Source: Streptosporangium sp. NBC_01495
Lineage (GTDB): Bacteria > Actinomycetota > Actinomycetes > Streptosporangiales > Streptosporangiaceae
DNA: 64,000 nucleotides
NCBI RefSeq assembly: GCF_036250735.1
Contig: NZ_CP109430.1
Span: 8,494,001-8,558,000, forward strand
Reading direction: 5' to 3'
Under the pieces are notes generated by a model. It worked only from the letters and a program-made list of their open reading frames with translations, was not told the origin of the DNA and did no database searches. Shown here piece by piece: positions 36,842-45,800 of this stretch. Position numbers and translations under genes: made by a program. Numbering within the stretch: position 1 is the first letter of the stretch; the number at the start of each line of letters is the position of its first letter.

Positions 36842-37237
36842 ATGAACGCACTTCAACTCACGAGCGAGCACGCGAACGACTTCGCGGTCATCACGGTGGC
36901 CGGTGAGCTCGACCTCGCCACCAGGCCGGACCTGTCGGCCTTCACCCGGGACGTCATCGACGCCCGCCCCGGCACGGTCATCATCGACCTCGCCGGTGTC
37001 ACCTTCATCGACGCATGCGGCCTGAGCGCGCTGATCGCCGTCAAACGGCACGCGCGCGAACAGGGCACGCCCCTGCTCCTCGCCGGAGCCCCACCCGTGG
37101 TGCTCAAGCTGCTGAGACTCACCAACCTCGACGCGTCCTTCACCGTGATCTCCCGCTCGGGAGCGATGAGCCCTCCGCCGGGCTGTTCCGAGGCCGCCTC
37201 ACACGTCCAGGCGGCCTCCCCTCTCGCCGACCGTTAG
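36842..37237 (+). CDS. STAS-domain anti-sigma factor antagonist
   Basis: This 131-residue STAS protein (ATG with GGGAAGTGGGCG upstream) has ITVAGELDLATRPDLSAFTRDVI and VIIDLAGVTFIDACGLSALIAVKR. At the regulatory site the phosphorylatable Ser is replaced: the loop reads IDACGL where ID(S/T)xGL is usual, so Ala-Cys occupies the Ser/Thr position and regulation by kinase phosphorylation is doubtful. The last 15 codons are duplicated immediately after the stop. No partner kinase is nearby. Confidence 0.85.
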   Translation: MNALQLTSEHANDFAVITVAGELDLATRPDLSAFTRDVIDARPGTVIIDLAGVTFIDACGLSALIAVKRHAREQGTPLLLAGAPPVVLKLLRLTNLDASFTVISRSGAMSPPPGCSEAASHVQAASPLADR

Positions 37238-37291
37238 AAGTCCGCCTCACACGTCCAGGCGGCCTCCCCCCCTCGCCGACCGTTAGAAGTC
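37195..37291 (+). repeat. 48/49-bp tandem duplication across the STAS stop codon
   Basis: Unit 1 (37195-37242) includes the last codons and stop of the STAS gene; unit 2 (37243-37291) repeats it with one extra C in the C-run. Both begin CGCCTCACACGTCCAGG and contain GACCGTTAGAAGTC. Confidence 0.9.
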
Positions 37292-37347
37292 CGCCCCCAC
37301 ACCCCGCCGCCCGGCCCCACGGAGACCACGTCCGGGGGCCGCCCGGA

Positions 37348-38397
37348 TCAGGCCGACTCCCTGATCATCAGGGTCGGCTCGAAGATCCGTGAGGTCACCG
37401 GATGGTCCGGGTGCTCGATGTGGGTCAGCAGCAGCCGTCCCATCTCCGCGGCCATGTCCTCGACGGGATGGCGGACGGTGGTGAGCGGCGGGCGGCAGGC
37501 CAGCGCCGCACTGCTGTCGTCGAAGCCCACCATGGCCACGTCGCCGGGCACGCTGCGCCCGTGCTGGCGCAGCACCAGCAGGGCCCCCTGGGCCATCAGG
37601 TCGTTGGCCGCGAAGACGCCGTCGATGTCGGGGTGCTCGGCGAGCAGCCGTTCCATCGCCACCTCGCCACTGGGGAGGGTGAAGTTGCCCTCGGCGCAGG
37701 GGATGTAGGGATGGCCGTGGACGGCCATCGCCTCCTGGAAGCCCGCCAGGCGGTCCTGGCTGGCCGGGACGTCGAGCGGGCCGGAGATGGTCGCCAGCCT
37801 GCGGCAGCCCCGGGCGACGAGATGGTCGGCGGCCAGCTTGCCCCCGGCCCGGTGCCCGACGTCGACGTAGCTGATCGGGATCGGCCTGGCCGGTCTGGCG
37901 AAGAGCACGGCGGGCAGCGAGGCGTCGGCGAGCAGCTTGGGCAGCGTGTCCTCGGTGCTGATGGAGACCAGGATGGCCCCGTCGACGTTGCCCCGGCGCA
38001 GGTAGGTGATGACCTGGTCGCGGGTCTCCGGGGTGTCGGCGAACATCAGGATCGGATAGATGCCCAGCGGGCGCAGGAAACCGACGACGCCCCCGGCCAC
38101 GCGCCCGAAGAACGGATCGGCGAAGACGTGGCCGGGAAACGGGCTCTCCTCGCTGCTGCCCGCCCCGGAGACGATCAGGGCGATCGTCCCCGTGCGACGG
38201 GTGACCAGTGACCGCGCGGCCTGGTTGGGAACGTAGCCGGTGAGGGCGATCGCCTGCTTGACCTTCTCCTGGATCGCGAGATCGACATTGCGAATCCCGT
38301 TGATCACACGCGAGACCGTGGCGCGGGAGACTCCCGCCGCCCGCGCCACATCCTCCAAGGTGGGGGGTGCCGACACTCGCGGTAGGCCTTCGCTCAT
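37348..38397 (-). CDS. LacI family transcriptional regulator
   Basis: This 349-residue repressor has an N-terminal helix-turn-helix (TLEDVARAAGVSRATVSRVINGIRN, residues 13-37), the hinge helix NQAARSLVTRRTGTIAL, and a periplasmic-binding-protein-like effector domain (VAMVGFDDSSAALACRPPLTTVRHP). A TATAAA box ends six bases before the ATG, so the mRNA is probably leaderless. The palindrome GAGAGCGCTCTC at 38419-38430 sits just upstream of that box, predicting autoregulation. The same palindrome precedes the GH3 gene and the two CBM32 genes, making this the likely regulator of all of them; the inducing sugar is unknown. Confidence 0.92.
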   Translation of the reverse strand: MSEGLPRVSAPPTLEDVARAAGVSRATVSRVINGIRNVDLAIQEKVKQAIALTGYVPNQAARSLVTRRTGTIALIVSGAGSSEESPFPGHVFADPFFGRVAGGVVGFLRPLGIYPILMFADTPETRDQVITYLRRGNVDGAILVSISTEDTLPKLLADASLPAVLFARPARPIPISYVDVGHRAGGKLAADHLVARGCRRLATISGPLDVPASQDRLAGFQEAMAVHGHPYIPCAEGNFTLPSGEVAMERLLAEHPDIDGVFAANDLMAQGALLVLRQHGRSVPGDVAMVGFDDSSAALACRPPLTTVRHPVEDMAAEMGRLLLTHIEHPDHPVTSRIFEPTLMIRESA

Positions 38398-38403
38398 AGG
38401 GCT

Positions 38404-38409
38404 TTTATA
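38404..38409 (-). promoter_or_regulatory. -10 box of lacI-type gene, leaderless
   Basis: TATAAA on the minus strand is followed by six bases and then the ATG at 38397, the spacing of leaderless actinobacterial transcripts. The box overlaps the stop codon of the GH3 gene, so the promoter lies within the 3' end of that gene. Confidence 0.6.
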
Positions 38410-40888
38410 GCACAGCGAGAGAGCGCTCTCCCGAGGCTTCTCGCGGGGTCGGCGGCTCCGTACCGAGAAGCACCGCGGCGCTCAGCGGCAGGTCGGCGGC
38501 CGAACGTCCGGCCAGCACCGTGAAGGCGCCCTCCTCGGCCCGCCAGGCGTGATCCTCGGCCGACCAGTGCTGGAAGGCCCGTGCCGGGACGTCCACTGTG
38601 ACCTCGACGACCTCGCCAGGCCCCGCGTCGGCGAGGGCGTAGCCGGCCAGCCAGCGCGCGGGACGGGCCACGCCCGTCTCCGGCCGGGACAGGTAGACCT
38701 GGACGACCTCGCGCCCGGCGCGCTCACCGGTGTTGCGCAGCCGTACCCGGACGGACGGCGAGCTCTCCGGAGAGACCTCCCAGGGCACCGAGATGTCCTC
38801 GTAGGACCAGGACGTGTATCCGAGCCCGTGCCCGAACCAGTACGCGGGCGGCGCGGGCCGCCGCAGCCAGGCGCGGTAGCCGATGTCGAGACCCTCGGAG
38901 TAGGCGAGCGTCCCGTCCTCGGGGACGGTGGAGACGAGCGCCCTGTCGGCCCAGGTCGTGGGCAGCCGGCCACCGGGCTCGGCACGGCCGAACAGGACGT
39001 CGGCGAGGCCGTGCCCCGCCTCCTGCCCGGGGAACCAGCTCAGGAGCACGGCCGGCACCTCCTCGCGCCACGGCAGGACCATGGGGCCCCCGGAGTTGAC
39101 GACCACGACGGTCGCCGGGTTGGCCGCGGCCACCGCGCGGACCAGCTCGTCCTGGCGTCCCGGCAGGTCCAGGTGCGTACGGTCGGCACCCTCGTTCTCG
39201 ATCTCCTCCGTGGAGCCGACCACGACGATGACGGCGTCGCAGGTACGGGCGAGCTCGACCGCGGCGGCCAGCTCCGCCTCGTCGGCGCGCCGGGGCGGGT
39301 CCGCGGCCAGGACCGAGGCGATCCCGCTGTCGGGATCGAGCCGCCGCCGGGAGACGAGCTCCACGTCCCGGCCCGCCGTCACGGGGAACCGGGCGCGCCG
39401 GTAGGGCGGGGACAGGTGCACGGTGGCGGGGTCGTCGGTGTCACGCTCCACCTCCTCGTCGACCAGGACACGGCCGTCCGCCTCCAGGAGGACGTGCCCC
39501 CATCCGGCGACGGCCAGCTCCCAGAGGCCGTCCACCTCCGGGCTCAGCAGGGCCCGGATCTCGACGACGGCGGCGACGTCGATCCGCGCGGGTTCCAGGA
39601 TGCGGCCGGTCAGCCGATGCTCTGCGTGGATCTCCGCCCCGGTGGCGTCCAGCAGCCGGACCAGGACTCCGGGTTCGCCGGTCAGGGGGTTGCGGGCGTT
39701 GTCCGTGCCCAGCGGGGTCGGCCGGTCGTCGAGGTGCGGGCCGGGGCTGTGGAACACCTCCGCCGTACCGGACAGCGCCTCTCGGATGCCGTCGAGAGGG
39801 GACACGACAGACATGGGGTACACGCCCGCGCTGCCGCCCCCCTGGATCCGGGCGGCGGCGGCGTTCGGCCCGAGCACGGCGACCCTGCGCAGGCGCGAGG
39901 GATCGAGGGGAAGCAACGAGTCCTCGTTGCGCAGGAGCACGGTGCTCGCGGCGACGGCCCGGCGCAACAGCGCGCGGGCGGAGCCGTGCTCCTGCGGCCC
40001 GGCGTCGCCTTCCCGTTCGGCGGAGCCCGCGAGGTCCAGCGCGCCGACCCGGGAGGCCAGCCTGAGCAGGCGCCGGACCTTGTCGTCGATCGCGGCCTCC
40101 GGCACCTCGCCCGCGCGCACCGCGGCGACCAGCGCCTCTCCCCAGGCGCCCTCCGGTCCCGGCATCGCGAGGTCCTGCGCGGCGCGGGCGGCGGGAGCGG
40201 TGGAGCGGACGCCTCCCCAGTCCGACACGACCACCCCGTCGAACCCCCACGCCTCCTTGAGCGGGTCGGCCAGGAGAGGGCTCTCCGACATCGTGGCCCC
40301 GTTCACCCCGTTGTAGGCGGACATGACGACCCAGACGCCCGCCTCCACCACGGCCTCGAACGGCGCCAGGTACAGCTCGCGCAGGGTCCGCTCGTCGACG
40401 CGGGCGTCGAGGGTGAGCCGCTCGGTCTCGGAGTCGTTGGCGACGTAGTGCTTGGCGGTGGCCGCCACCCCGCCCGCCTGGATGCCGCGGACGCAGGCGA
40501 CGCCGATCCTGCCGGTCAGCAGGGGGTCCTCGGAGTAGCACTCGAAGTGGCGCCCGCCGAGCGGCGAGCGGTGCAGGTTGAGCGTCGGGGCGAGCAGGAC
40601 GTCCACGCCCTTGCGCCGCGCCTCGGCGGCGAGCAGCCCGCCCAGCAGCTCCACCAGGTCGTCGTCCCAGGTCGCGGCGAGTGCGGTCGCGGAGGGCAGG
40701 GTCAGGGAGGTGCTCCGCTCGTCCCAGCCCTCCCCGCGCACGCCGACCGGGCCGTCGGAGGTGACCATGGCCCGCAGCCCGATGCCCGGCTCGGCGTAGG
40801 TGGACCACACGGTCGCCCCGGTGAGCAGCCGCACCTTACGCTCCAGGTCCAGCTTCTCCACCAATCGGTCGAGCTCGTCGATGCTCAC
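38405..40888 (-). CDS. Beta-glucosidase, glycoside hydrolase family 3 (with PA14 and Fn3-like domains)
   Basis: This 827-residue protein has a GH3 N-terminal barrel (TLNLHRSPLGGRHFECYSEDPLLTG, AKHYVANDSE) with the nucleophile in VVSDWGGVRS near residue 222. The C-terminal alpha/beta sandwich starts near 300 (STVLLRNEDSLLPLDP), a PA14-type insert lies around 400-520, and an Fn3-like domain at 715-800 (RVRLRNTGERAGREVVQVYLS). No signal peptide is seen, so it probably acts inside the cell on imported oligosaccharides. It is preceded by TTGACA-N17-CGTACT and the operator palindrome, and sits beside the LacI gene. Confidence 0.93.
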   Translation of the reverse strand: MSIDELDRLVEKLDLERKVRLLTGATVWSTYAEPGIGLRAMVTSDGPVGVRGEGWDERSTSLTLPSATALAATWDDDLVELLGGLLAAEARRKGVDVLLAPTLNLHRSPLGGRHFECYSEDPLLTGRIGVACVRGIQAGGVAATAKHYVANDSETERLTLDARVDERTLRELYLAPFEAVVEAGVWVVMSAYNGVNGATMSESPLLADPLKEAWGFDGVVVSDWGGVRSTAPAARAAQDLAMPGPEGAWGEALVAAVRAGEVPEAAIDDKVRRLLRLASRVGALDLAGSAEREGDAGPQEHGSARALLRRAVAASTVLLRNEDSLLPLDPSRLRRVAVLGPNAAAARIQGGGSAGVYPMSVVSPLDGIREALSGTAEVFHSPGPHLDDRPTPLGTDNARNPLTGEPGVLVRLLDATGAEIHAEHRLTGRILEPARIDVAAVVEIRALLSPEVDGLWELAVAGWGHVLLEADGRVLVDEEVERDTDDPATVHLSPPYRRARFPVTAGRDVELVSRRRLDPDSGIASVLAADPPRRADEAELAAAVELARTCDAVIVVVGSTEEIENEGADRTHLDLPGRQDELVRAVAAANPATVVVVNSGGPMVLPWREEVPAVLLSWFPGQEAGHGLADVLFGRAEPGGRLPTTWADRALVSTVPEDGTLAYSEGLDIGYRAWLRRPAPPAYWFGHGLGYTSWSYEDISVPWEVSPESSPSVRVRLRNTGERAGREVVQVYLSRPETGVARPARWLAGYALADAGPGEVVEVTVDVPARAFQHWSAEDHAWRAEEGAFTVLAGRSAADLPLSAAVLLGTEPPTPREASGERSLAVL
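38419..38430. promoter_or_regulatory. LacI-family operator, copy 1 (upstream of the regulator gene)
   Basis: The perfect palindrome GAGAGCGCTCTC (central CG as in LacI-type operators) lies nine bases upstream of the regulator's -10 box, inside the last codons of the GH3 gene. This placement would block the regulator's own promoter. Confidence 0.75.
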
Positions 40889-40908
40889 GTGGTTTCCCTT
40901 CGCTGTCG

Positions 40909-40920
40909 GAGAGCGCTCTC
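40909..40920. promoter_or_regulatory. LacI-family operator, copy 2 (GH3 promoter)
   Basis: GAGAGCGCTCTC lies directly downstream of a TTGACA (40945-40950) - 17 bases - CGTACT (40922-40927) promoter on the minus strand, at the expected transcription start, 20 bases before the GH3 start codon. Confidence 0.78.
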
Positions 40921-41086
40921 CAGTACGTCACGGCGGCCCCGCGCTGTCAATGTCCGGGAAATGGCCGGGTGCGGACACACCGGGGCCGTGCCGATGAAAG
41001 CACGTGCCCGGGAAAAGCACGTGCCCGGCCCCGGCCCGCGGGTGCCGGAGTCCGGGGCACCCGAGGCCGGAGCCGGGCACATGCGG

Positions 41087-42436
41087 TCAGGGAAGCTCGA
41101 AGTTCTCGGTGAGGGCGGCGCCGCGGTGCGGCTTGTACAGGTCGTAGCCGCGCGGGTTGCACTGGAGTCCACCGTTGATGCAGTGGGTCACCAGGGCGTC
41201 GAGGATGGCGGGGTTGTCCCAGGCGTTGAAGAAGTCGTAGTGCCAGGTGTAACCGCGCCCGCTGGCCAGCCGCGCCTGTGACAGGTCACCGCTGGCGGGG
41301 AAGGCGATCTTGAACTCCAGCATCGGCACCGCCACCGGGTGACTGGCCGGGCAGTAGCCGCCGACGGGGTAGGCCATGTGGCTCTTGTGGTTGGCGCTGT
41401 CGAGGTTGACGCCGTCCCAGCAGCTCGGCGCCTGGTAGCGGACGTTCACCTGGCTGCCCGCCACGCAGGACGTCGGGATGTCCCAGCTCTTGGAGATGTC
41501 GCCGCACTCGAAGCCCTCGACGGCGCCGGGGGAGTCACGGAACTCGGCCAGCGTCGCGGTCGGGCTGCCGACGACGAAGCGCAGGCTCTGCGGGAAGGGC
41601 TGCACCTCCCAGTAGTTGAGGATGCCGGACTTGTAGTAGATGACCTGGTTGCCGGTCGGCTCGATCAGCTGGTTGCCCTTGTAGAAGCTCGGGAACCAGT
41701 AGGCCGACCTGTCGTGCGGGTTGGTGCACGAGGTGCCGCCGCCGAGGAGCGAGGACGCCGTGCTGCTCGCGTTGGTCGTCCTGTTGCCGACGAAGGTGTG
41801 CATGTGCGAGGCGCCGGGCAGTCCCGGGTAGATGATCGGGTCGTCGGGCCGGTTCGCCGTCGGGGAGCAGTTGGCCTGGAACTCGTGGTGCGTGACCTCG
41901 TCGGTGAACGTCGGCCTCGGCCTCGGGGTGTTCCCGGCGCCGCCGGTGCCGTACACCTTGAACTCCCACAGCGAGTAGCCGTAGCCGGTGCCCCTGGCGG
42001 TGCCGTACATCCGCACGTACCGGCCGGAGCCCGAGACGTTGAGGGTCTGGGTGCCGCCGGTGCCGGTGGTGGTGGAGTAGACGTCGGTCCAGGAGGAGGC
42101 GTCGGCCGAGGTCTGGATCTTGAACGCCTTGCCGTACGCGCCTTCCCAGTTGAGGGCGACCTGGGAGACCGTCGCGGTGGCGCCCAGGTCGACCTGGATC
42201 CACTGGGGATCGGCGGCGGCACTGGACCACCGGGTCCCGGTGCTGCCGTCGAAGGCGGCTCCGGCGCCGTACCCGCCTCCCTCCGAGGAGGAGGCGGTCG
42301 CGGGCCGGCTCTGGGAGATCAGGCCGTCCGCCGCGCTGGCCGGGGAGATGATCGCCAGGCCGGCCGCGACCAGCGCGGTGAGTGTGGCGGCGACCAGTCC
42401 CAGGCGGAATCTGACGGGACTTCGGGATGGGCGCAT
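41087..42436 (-). CDS. Secreted CBM32 (F5/8 type C) plus DUF1996 protein
   Basis: ATG 42436 follows GAAGGAGAGGCA. The 449-residue product has a signal peptide (FRLGLVAATLTALVAAGLAIISPASA, ending near residue 36), a CBM32 galactose-binding-like domain at 36-165 (GTRWSSAAADPQWIQVDLG) and a DUF1996 domain at about 175-440 (EFQANCSPTANRPDDPIIYP, ASHMHTFVGNRTTN, CWDGVNLDSANHKSHMAYP). DUF1996 is common in fungal and actinobacterial secreted proteins, and a carbohydrate-active role is suspected but unproven. The CBM32 is almost identical to that of the divergent hydrolase. Operator copy 3 and a TTGACA precede it. Confidence 0.85.
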   Translation of the reverse strand: MRPSRSPVRFRLGLVAATLTALVAAGLAIISPASAADGLISQSRPATASSSEGGGYGAGAAFDGSTGTRWSSAAADPQWIQVDLGATATVSQVALNWEGAYGKAFKIQTSADASSWTDVYSTTTGTGGTQTLNVSGSGRYVRMYGTARGTGYGYSLWEFKVYGTGGAGNTPRPRPTFTDEVTHHEFQANCSPTANRPDDPIIYPGLPGASHMHTFVGNRTTNASSTASSLLGGGTSCTNPHDRSAYWFPSFYKGNQLIEPTGNQVIYYKSGILNYWEVQPFPQSLRFVVGSPTATLAEFRDSPGAVEGFECGDISKSWDIPTSCVAGSQVNVRYQAPSCWDGVNLDSANHKSHMAYPVGGYCPASHPVAVPMLEFKIAFPASGDLSQARLASGRGYTWHYDFFNAWDNPAILDALVTHCINGGLQCNPRGYDLYKPHRGAALTENFELP

Positions 42437-42479
42437 TGCCTCTCCTTCAGTGGGGGGTGGCCGTTGGGAACGGCACAGG

Positions 42480-42491
42480 GAGAGCGCTCTC
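42480..42491. promoter_or_regulatory. LacI-family operator, copy 3 (DUF1996 gene)
   Basis: GAGAGCGCTCTC is 44 bases upstream of the DUF1996 gene start and about 30 bases downstream of its TTGACA box, a repressing position matching the GH3 site. Confidence 0.75.
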
Positions 42492-42744
42492 CTATGAGGT
42501 TGATCCTCCCTGTTGCGAATTGTCAAGACGGCAGCCAACCCAATCTGAAACCCGCCGTTCACGTCACCGATACAGAGACGCGCCCCCTCCCCTACCGCCC
42601 ACGCGTCAGCGGACGTGCGAGAAGATGGGCTTTGAAGGGATATGTCCGCTGGGAAGAAGTTTCCGGTGCGTGAGCAGCGCGTTTCGACCTCGGGCAAAGA
42701 AGGGCCTTGACACCGCTCGATCTCCGGGAGCACCCTCGGTTACG

Positions 42745-42756
42745 GAGAGCGCTCTC
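42745..42756. promoter_or_regulatory. LacI-family operator, copy 4 (GH16/TIM-barrel gene)
   Basis: GAGAGCGCTCTC is 46 bases upstream of the GTG at 42803, downstream of TTGACA at 42707-42712, mirroring copy 3. Confidence 0.75.
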
Positions 42757-42802
42757 CCCCCTCGCCGTCCCCTGGCGGGCATCCCCCTTTCGAGGAGAGA
42801 TC

Positions 42803-45800
42803 GTGTATCCAGCTCGTAGTTCGGGCCGCTTCCGGTTAGGCCTGGTCATCGCCGCTCTGGCGGCACTGGTCCTTTCCGGGCTGGCACTCACCAGCCCCGC
42901 GTCCGCGGCCGACGGCCTGCTGTCCCAGGGCAAGACGGCGACGACCTCGTCATCCGAGGGCGCCGGCTACGTCGCGTCGTTGGCGGTCGACGGAAACCTG
43001 ACGGGAACCCGGTGGGCCAGCACGTTCAGCGACCCGCAGTGGCTCCAGGTGGACCTCGGCGAGACGGCCACGATCAGCCGGGTGGTGCTGACCTGGGAGG
43101 CCGCGTACGGCAGGGCCTTCAAGATCCAGACCTCGGCCGACGCCTCCTCCTGGACCGACGTCTACTCCACCACCACCGGCACCGGCGGCACCCAGACCCT
43201 GGACGTGACCGGCTCCGGCCGGTACGTGCGGATGCACGGCACCACCCGGGGCACCGGCTACGGCTACTCGCTGTGGGAGTTCCAGGTCTACGGCAGCACG
43301 GGCGGCCCCCAGGAACCGGAGGAGCCCGAGGAGCCCGGCACCTGGACCGAGGTGTGGAAGGACGACTTCAACGGTTCGGCCGGCACCTCCCCCTCGGCCG
43401 CCGACTGGATCCTGCGCACCGGCACCTCCTACCCCGGCGGTGCCGCGAACTGGGGCACCGGCGAGGTCGAGACCATGAGCGCCTCGACGGCGAACGTCTA
43501 CCTCGACGGCACCGGCAACCTGAACATCAAGGCGATCAAGGACGGCGCGGGCAACTGGACCTCCGGCCGGATCGAGACCCAGCGCACCGACTTCGCGCCG
43601 CAGCCGGGCGAGCTGCTCAGGTTCAGCGCCCGGCTCAAGCAGCCCGACGTCGCGAACGCCCTGGGCTACTGGCCCGGCTTCCGCGCGACCGGCGCCGCCT
43701 ACCGGGGCAACTACAACAACTGGCCGTCGGTCGGCGAGACCGACATCATGACCGGCGTCAACGGCCGCAACCAGCTGGCCAACACCCTGCACTGCGGCAC
43801 CGCGCCCGAGGGTGTGTGCAACGAGTACAACGGCCGCACCAGCGGTTTCGCCACCTGTGACGGCTGCCAGACCGGCTACCACGAGTACGCCCAGGTCATC
43901 GACCGCACCAAGACCGACGAGGAGATCCGCTTCTACCTCGACGGCAGGCAGACCTGGGTCGTCCGCCAGAGCCAGGTCGGCGTCACGGCGTGGAGGGCTG
44001 CCCTGCACCACGGCTTCTACCTCCGCCTCGACCTGGCCATCGGCGGCTCGCTGCCCAACGCGCTCGCGGGAACCACGACGCCGACCGCCGCCACCACCTC
44101 CGGCGGCGTGCTGAGCGTGGACCGGATCTCGGTCGCCAGGCAGGCCGGTACCGTCCCCGCCGCGATGACCGACCCGGCGACCCCGGCCGGGCCGAGCATC
44201 GTCAGGGTGACCGGTTCACAGGGCAACTGGCAGCTCCAGGTCAACGGCGCCCCGTACCAGCTCAAGGGCCTGACCTACGGCCCGCCGCAGGCCGCGGCCG
44301 ACGGCTACATGCGCGACCTCAAGAACATGGGCGTCAACACGATCCGCACCTGGGGTGTCGACGACGTCAACACCCCGGTGCTGCTCGACAGGGCCGCCCA
44401 GCAGGGCATCAAGGTCGTCGTCGGGCACTGGCTCAACCAGGGCGCCGACTACGTCAACGACACCGCGTACAAGACCAGCGTGAAGAACGAGATCGTCGCC
44501 CGCGTCAACGCCCTCAAGAACCGCCAGGGCGTGCTCATGTGGGACGTCGGCAACGAGGTCATCCTCACCATGCAGGACCACGGCCTGCCGGCCGACGTGG
44601 TCGAGCAGCGGCGGGTGGCGTACGCGAAGTTCGTCAACGAGGTCGCGCAGGCGATCCACGCCGCCGACCCCAACCACCCGGTCACCTCCACCGACGCCTA
44701 CACCCAAGCATGGACCTACTACAAGGCCCACTCCCCCGCCCTCGACCTGCTCGCGGTCAACTCCTACGGCGCCATCCACACGGTCAAGCAGGACTGGATC
44801 AACGGCGGGTACACCAAGCCGTACATCGTCACCGAGGCCGGGCCCGACGGCGAGTGGGAGGTGCCCAACGACGTCAACGGCGTCCCCACCGAGCCGACCG
44901 ACCTGCAGAAGCGGGACCAGTACACCGCCAGCTGGAACGCGATCAAGGGTCACACCGGTGTCGCGCTCGGCGCGACCGAGTTCCACTACGGCCTGGAGAA
45001 CGACTTCGGCGGGGTGTGGCTCAACACCACCACCGGCGGCTGGCGCAGGCACGGCTACCACTCGCTCAAGGCGGCCTACACCGGACAGCCCTCCGCGAAC
45101 ACCCCCCCGGAGATCACCTCGATGACGGTCGGCTCGCAGACCGCCGTCCAGGCCGGGAAGACCTTCACCGTCGAGGTCGCCGCGACCGACCCGAACAGCG
45201 ACCTGATCCGCTACAACCTGATGTTCAGCAACAAGCACATCAACGGCAACCGCGGCTTCGACAACGTCAGGTTCACCCAGACCGGCCCCGGCAGGTTCAC
45301 GGTGACCGCACCGGAGCAGATGGGCGTGTGGAAGGTGTACGTGTACGCCTTCGACGGGCACGGCAACGCGGGCATCGAGCAGCGGTCGTTCCGCGTCGTC
45401 CCGCCGACGGTCGCCGGGACCAACGTGGCGCTCGGCAAGCCGACCACCGCCTCCTCCTACCAGGCGACCGGCGACGGCGGCCCGTTCACCCCCGGCCGGG
45501 CCACCGACGGCAGCTTCACCTCCCGCTGGGCCAGCGAGTGGGCCGACCCGCAGTGGATCCAGGTGGACCTCGGCGCGACCACCGCGATCAGGCACGTCCA
45601 GCTCGGCTGGGAGGCCGCGTACGGCAGGGCGTACCAGATCCAGACCTCGACCAACGGCACGACCTGGACCAACGTCCACACGACCACGACCGGCGACGGC
45701 GGGTTCGACTCCGTCGACCTCAACGCGTCGGCCAGGTACGTCCGGGTGAACCTCACCCAGCGCGGCACGGCGTACGGCTACTCCCTCTGGGAGTTCGGCG

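Larger units (their letters stand above)
42437..42802. promoter_or_regulatory. Divergent regulatory region with two operators and two TTGACA boxes
   Basis: The 366 bases between the two CBM32 genes contain TTGACA on the minus strand (42521-42526) and on the plus strand (42707-42712), each followed 24-33 bases later by the palindrome GAGAGCGCTCTC. The -10 boxes are weak. The middle 180 bases are free of genes. Confidence 0.65.
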
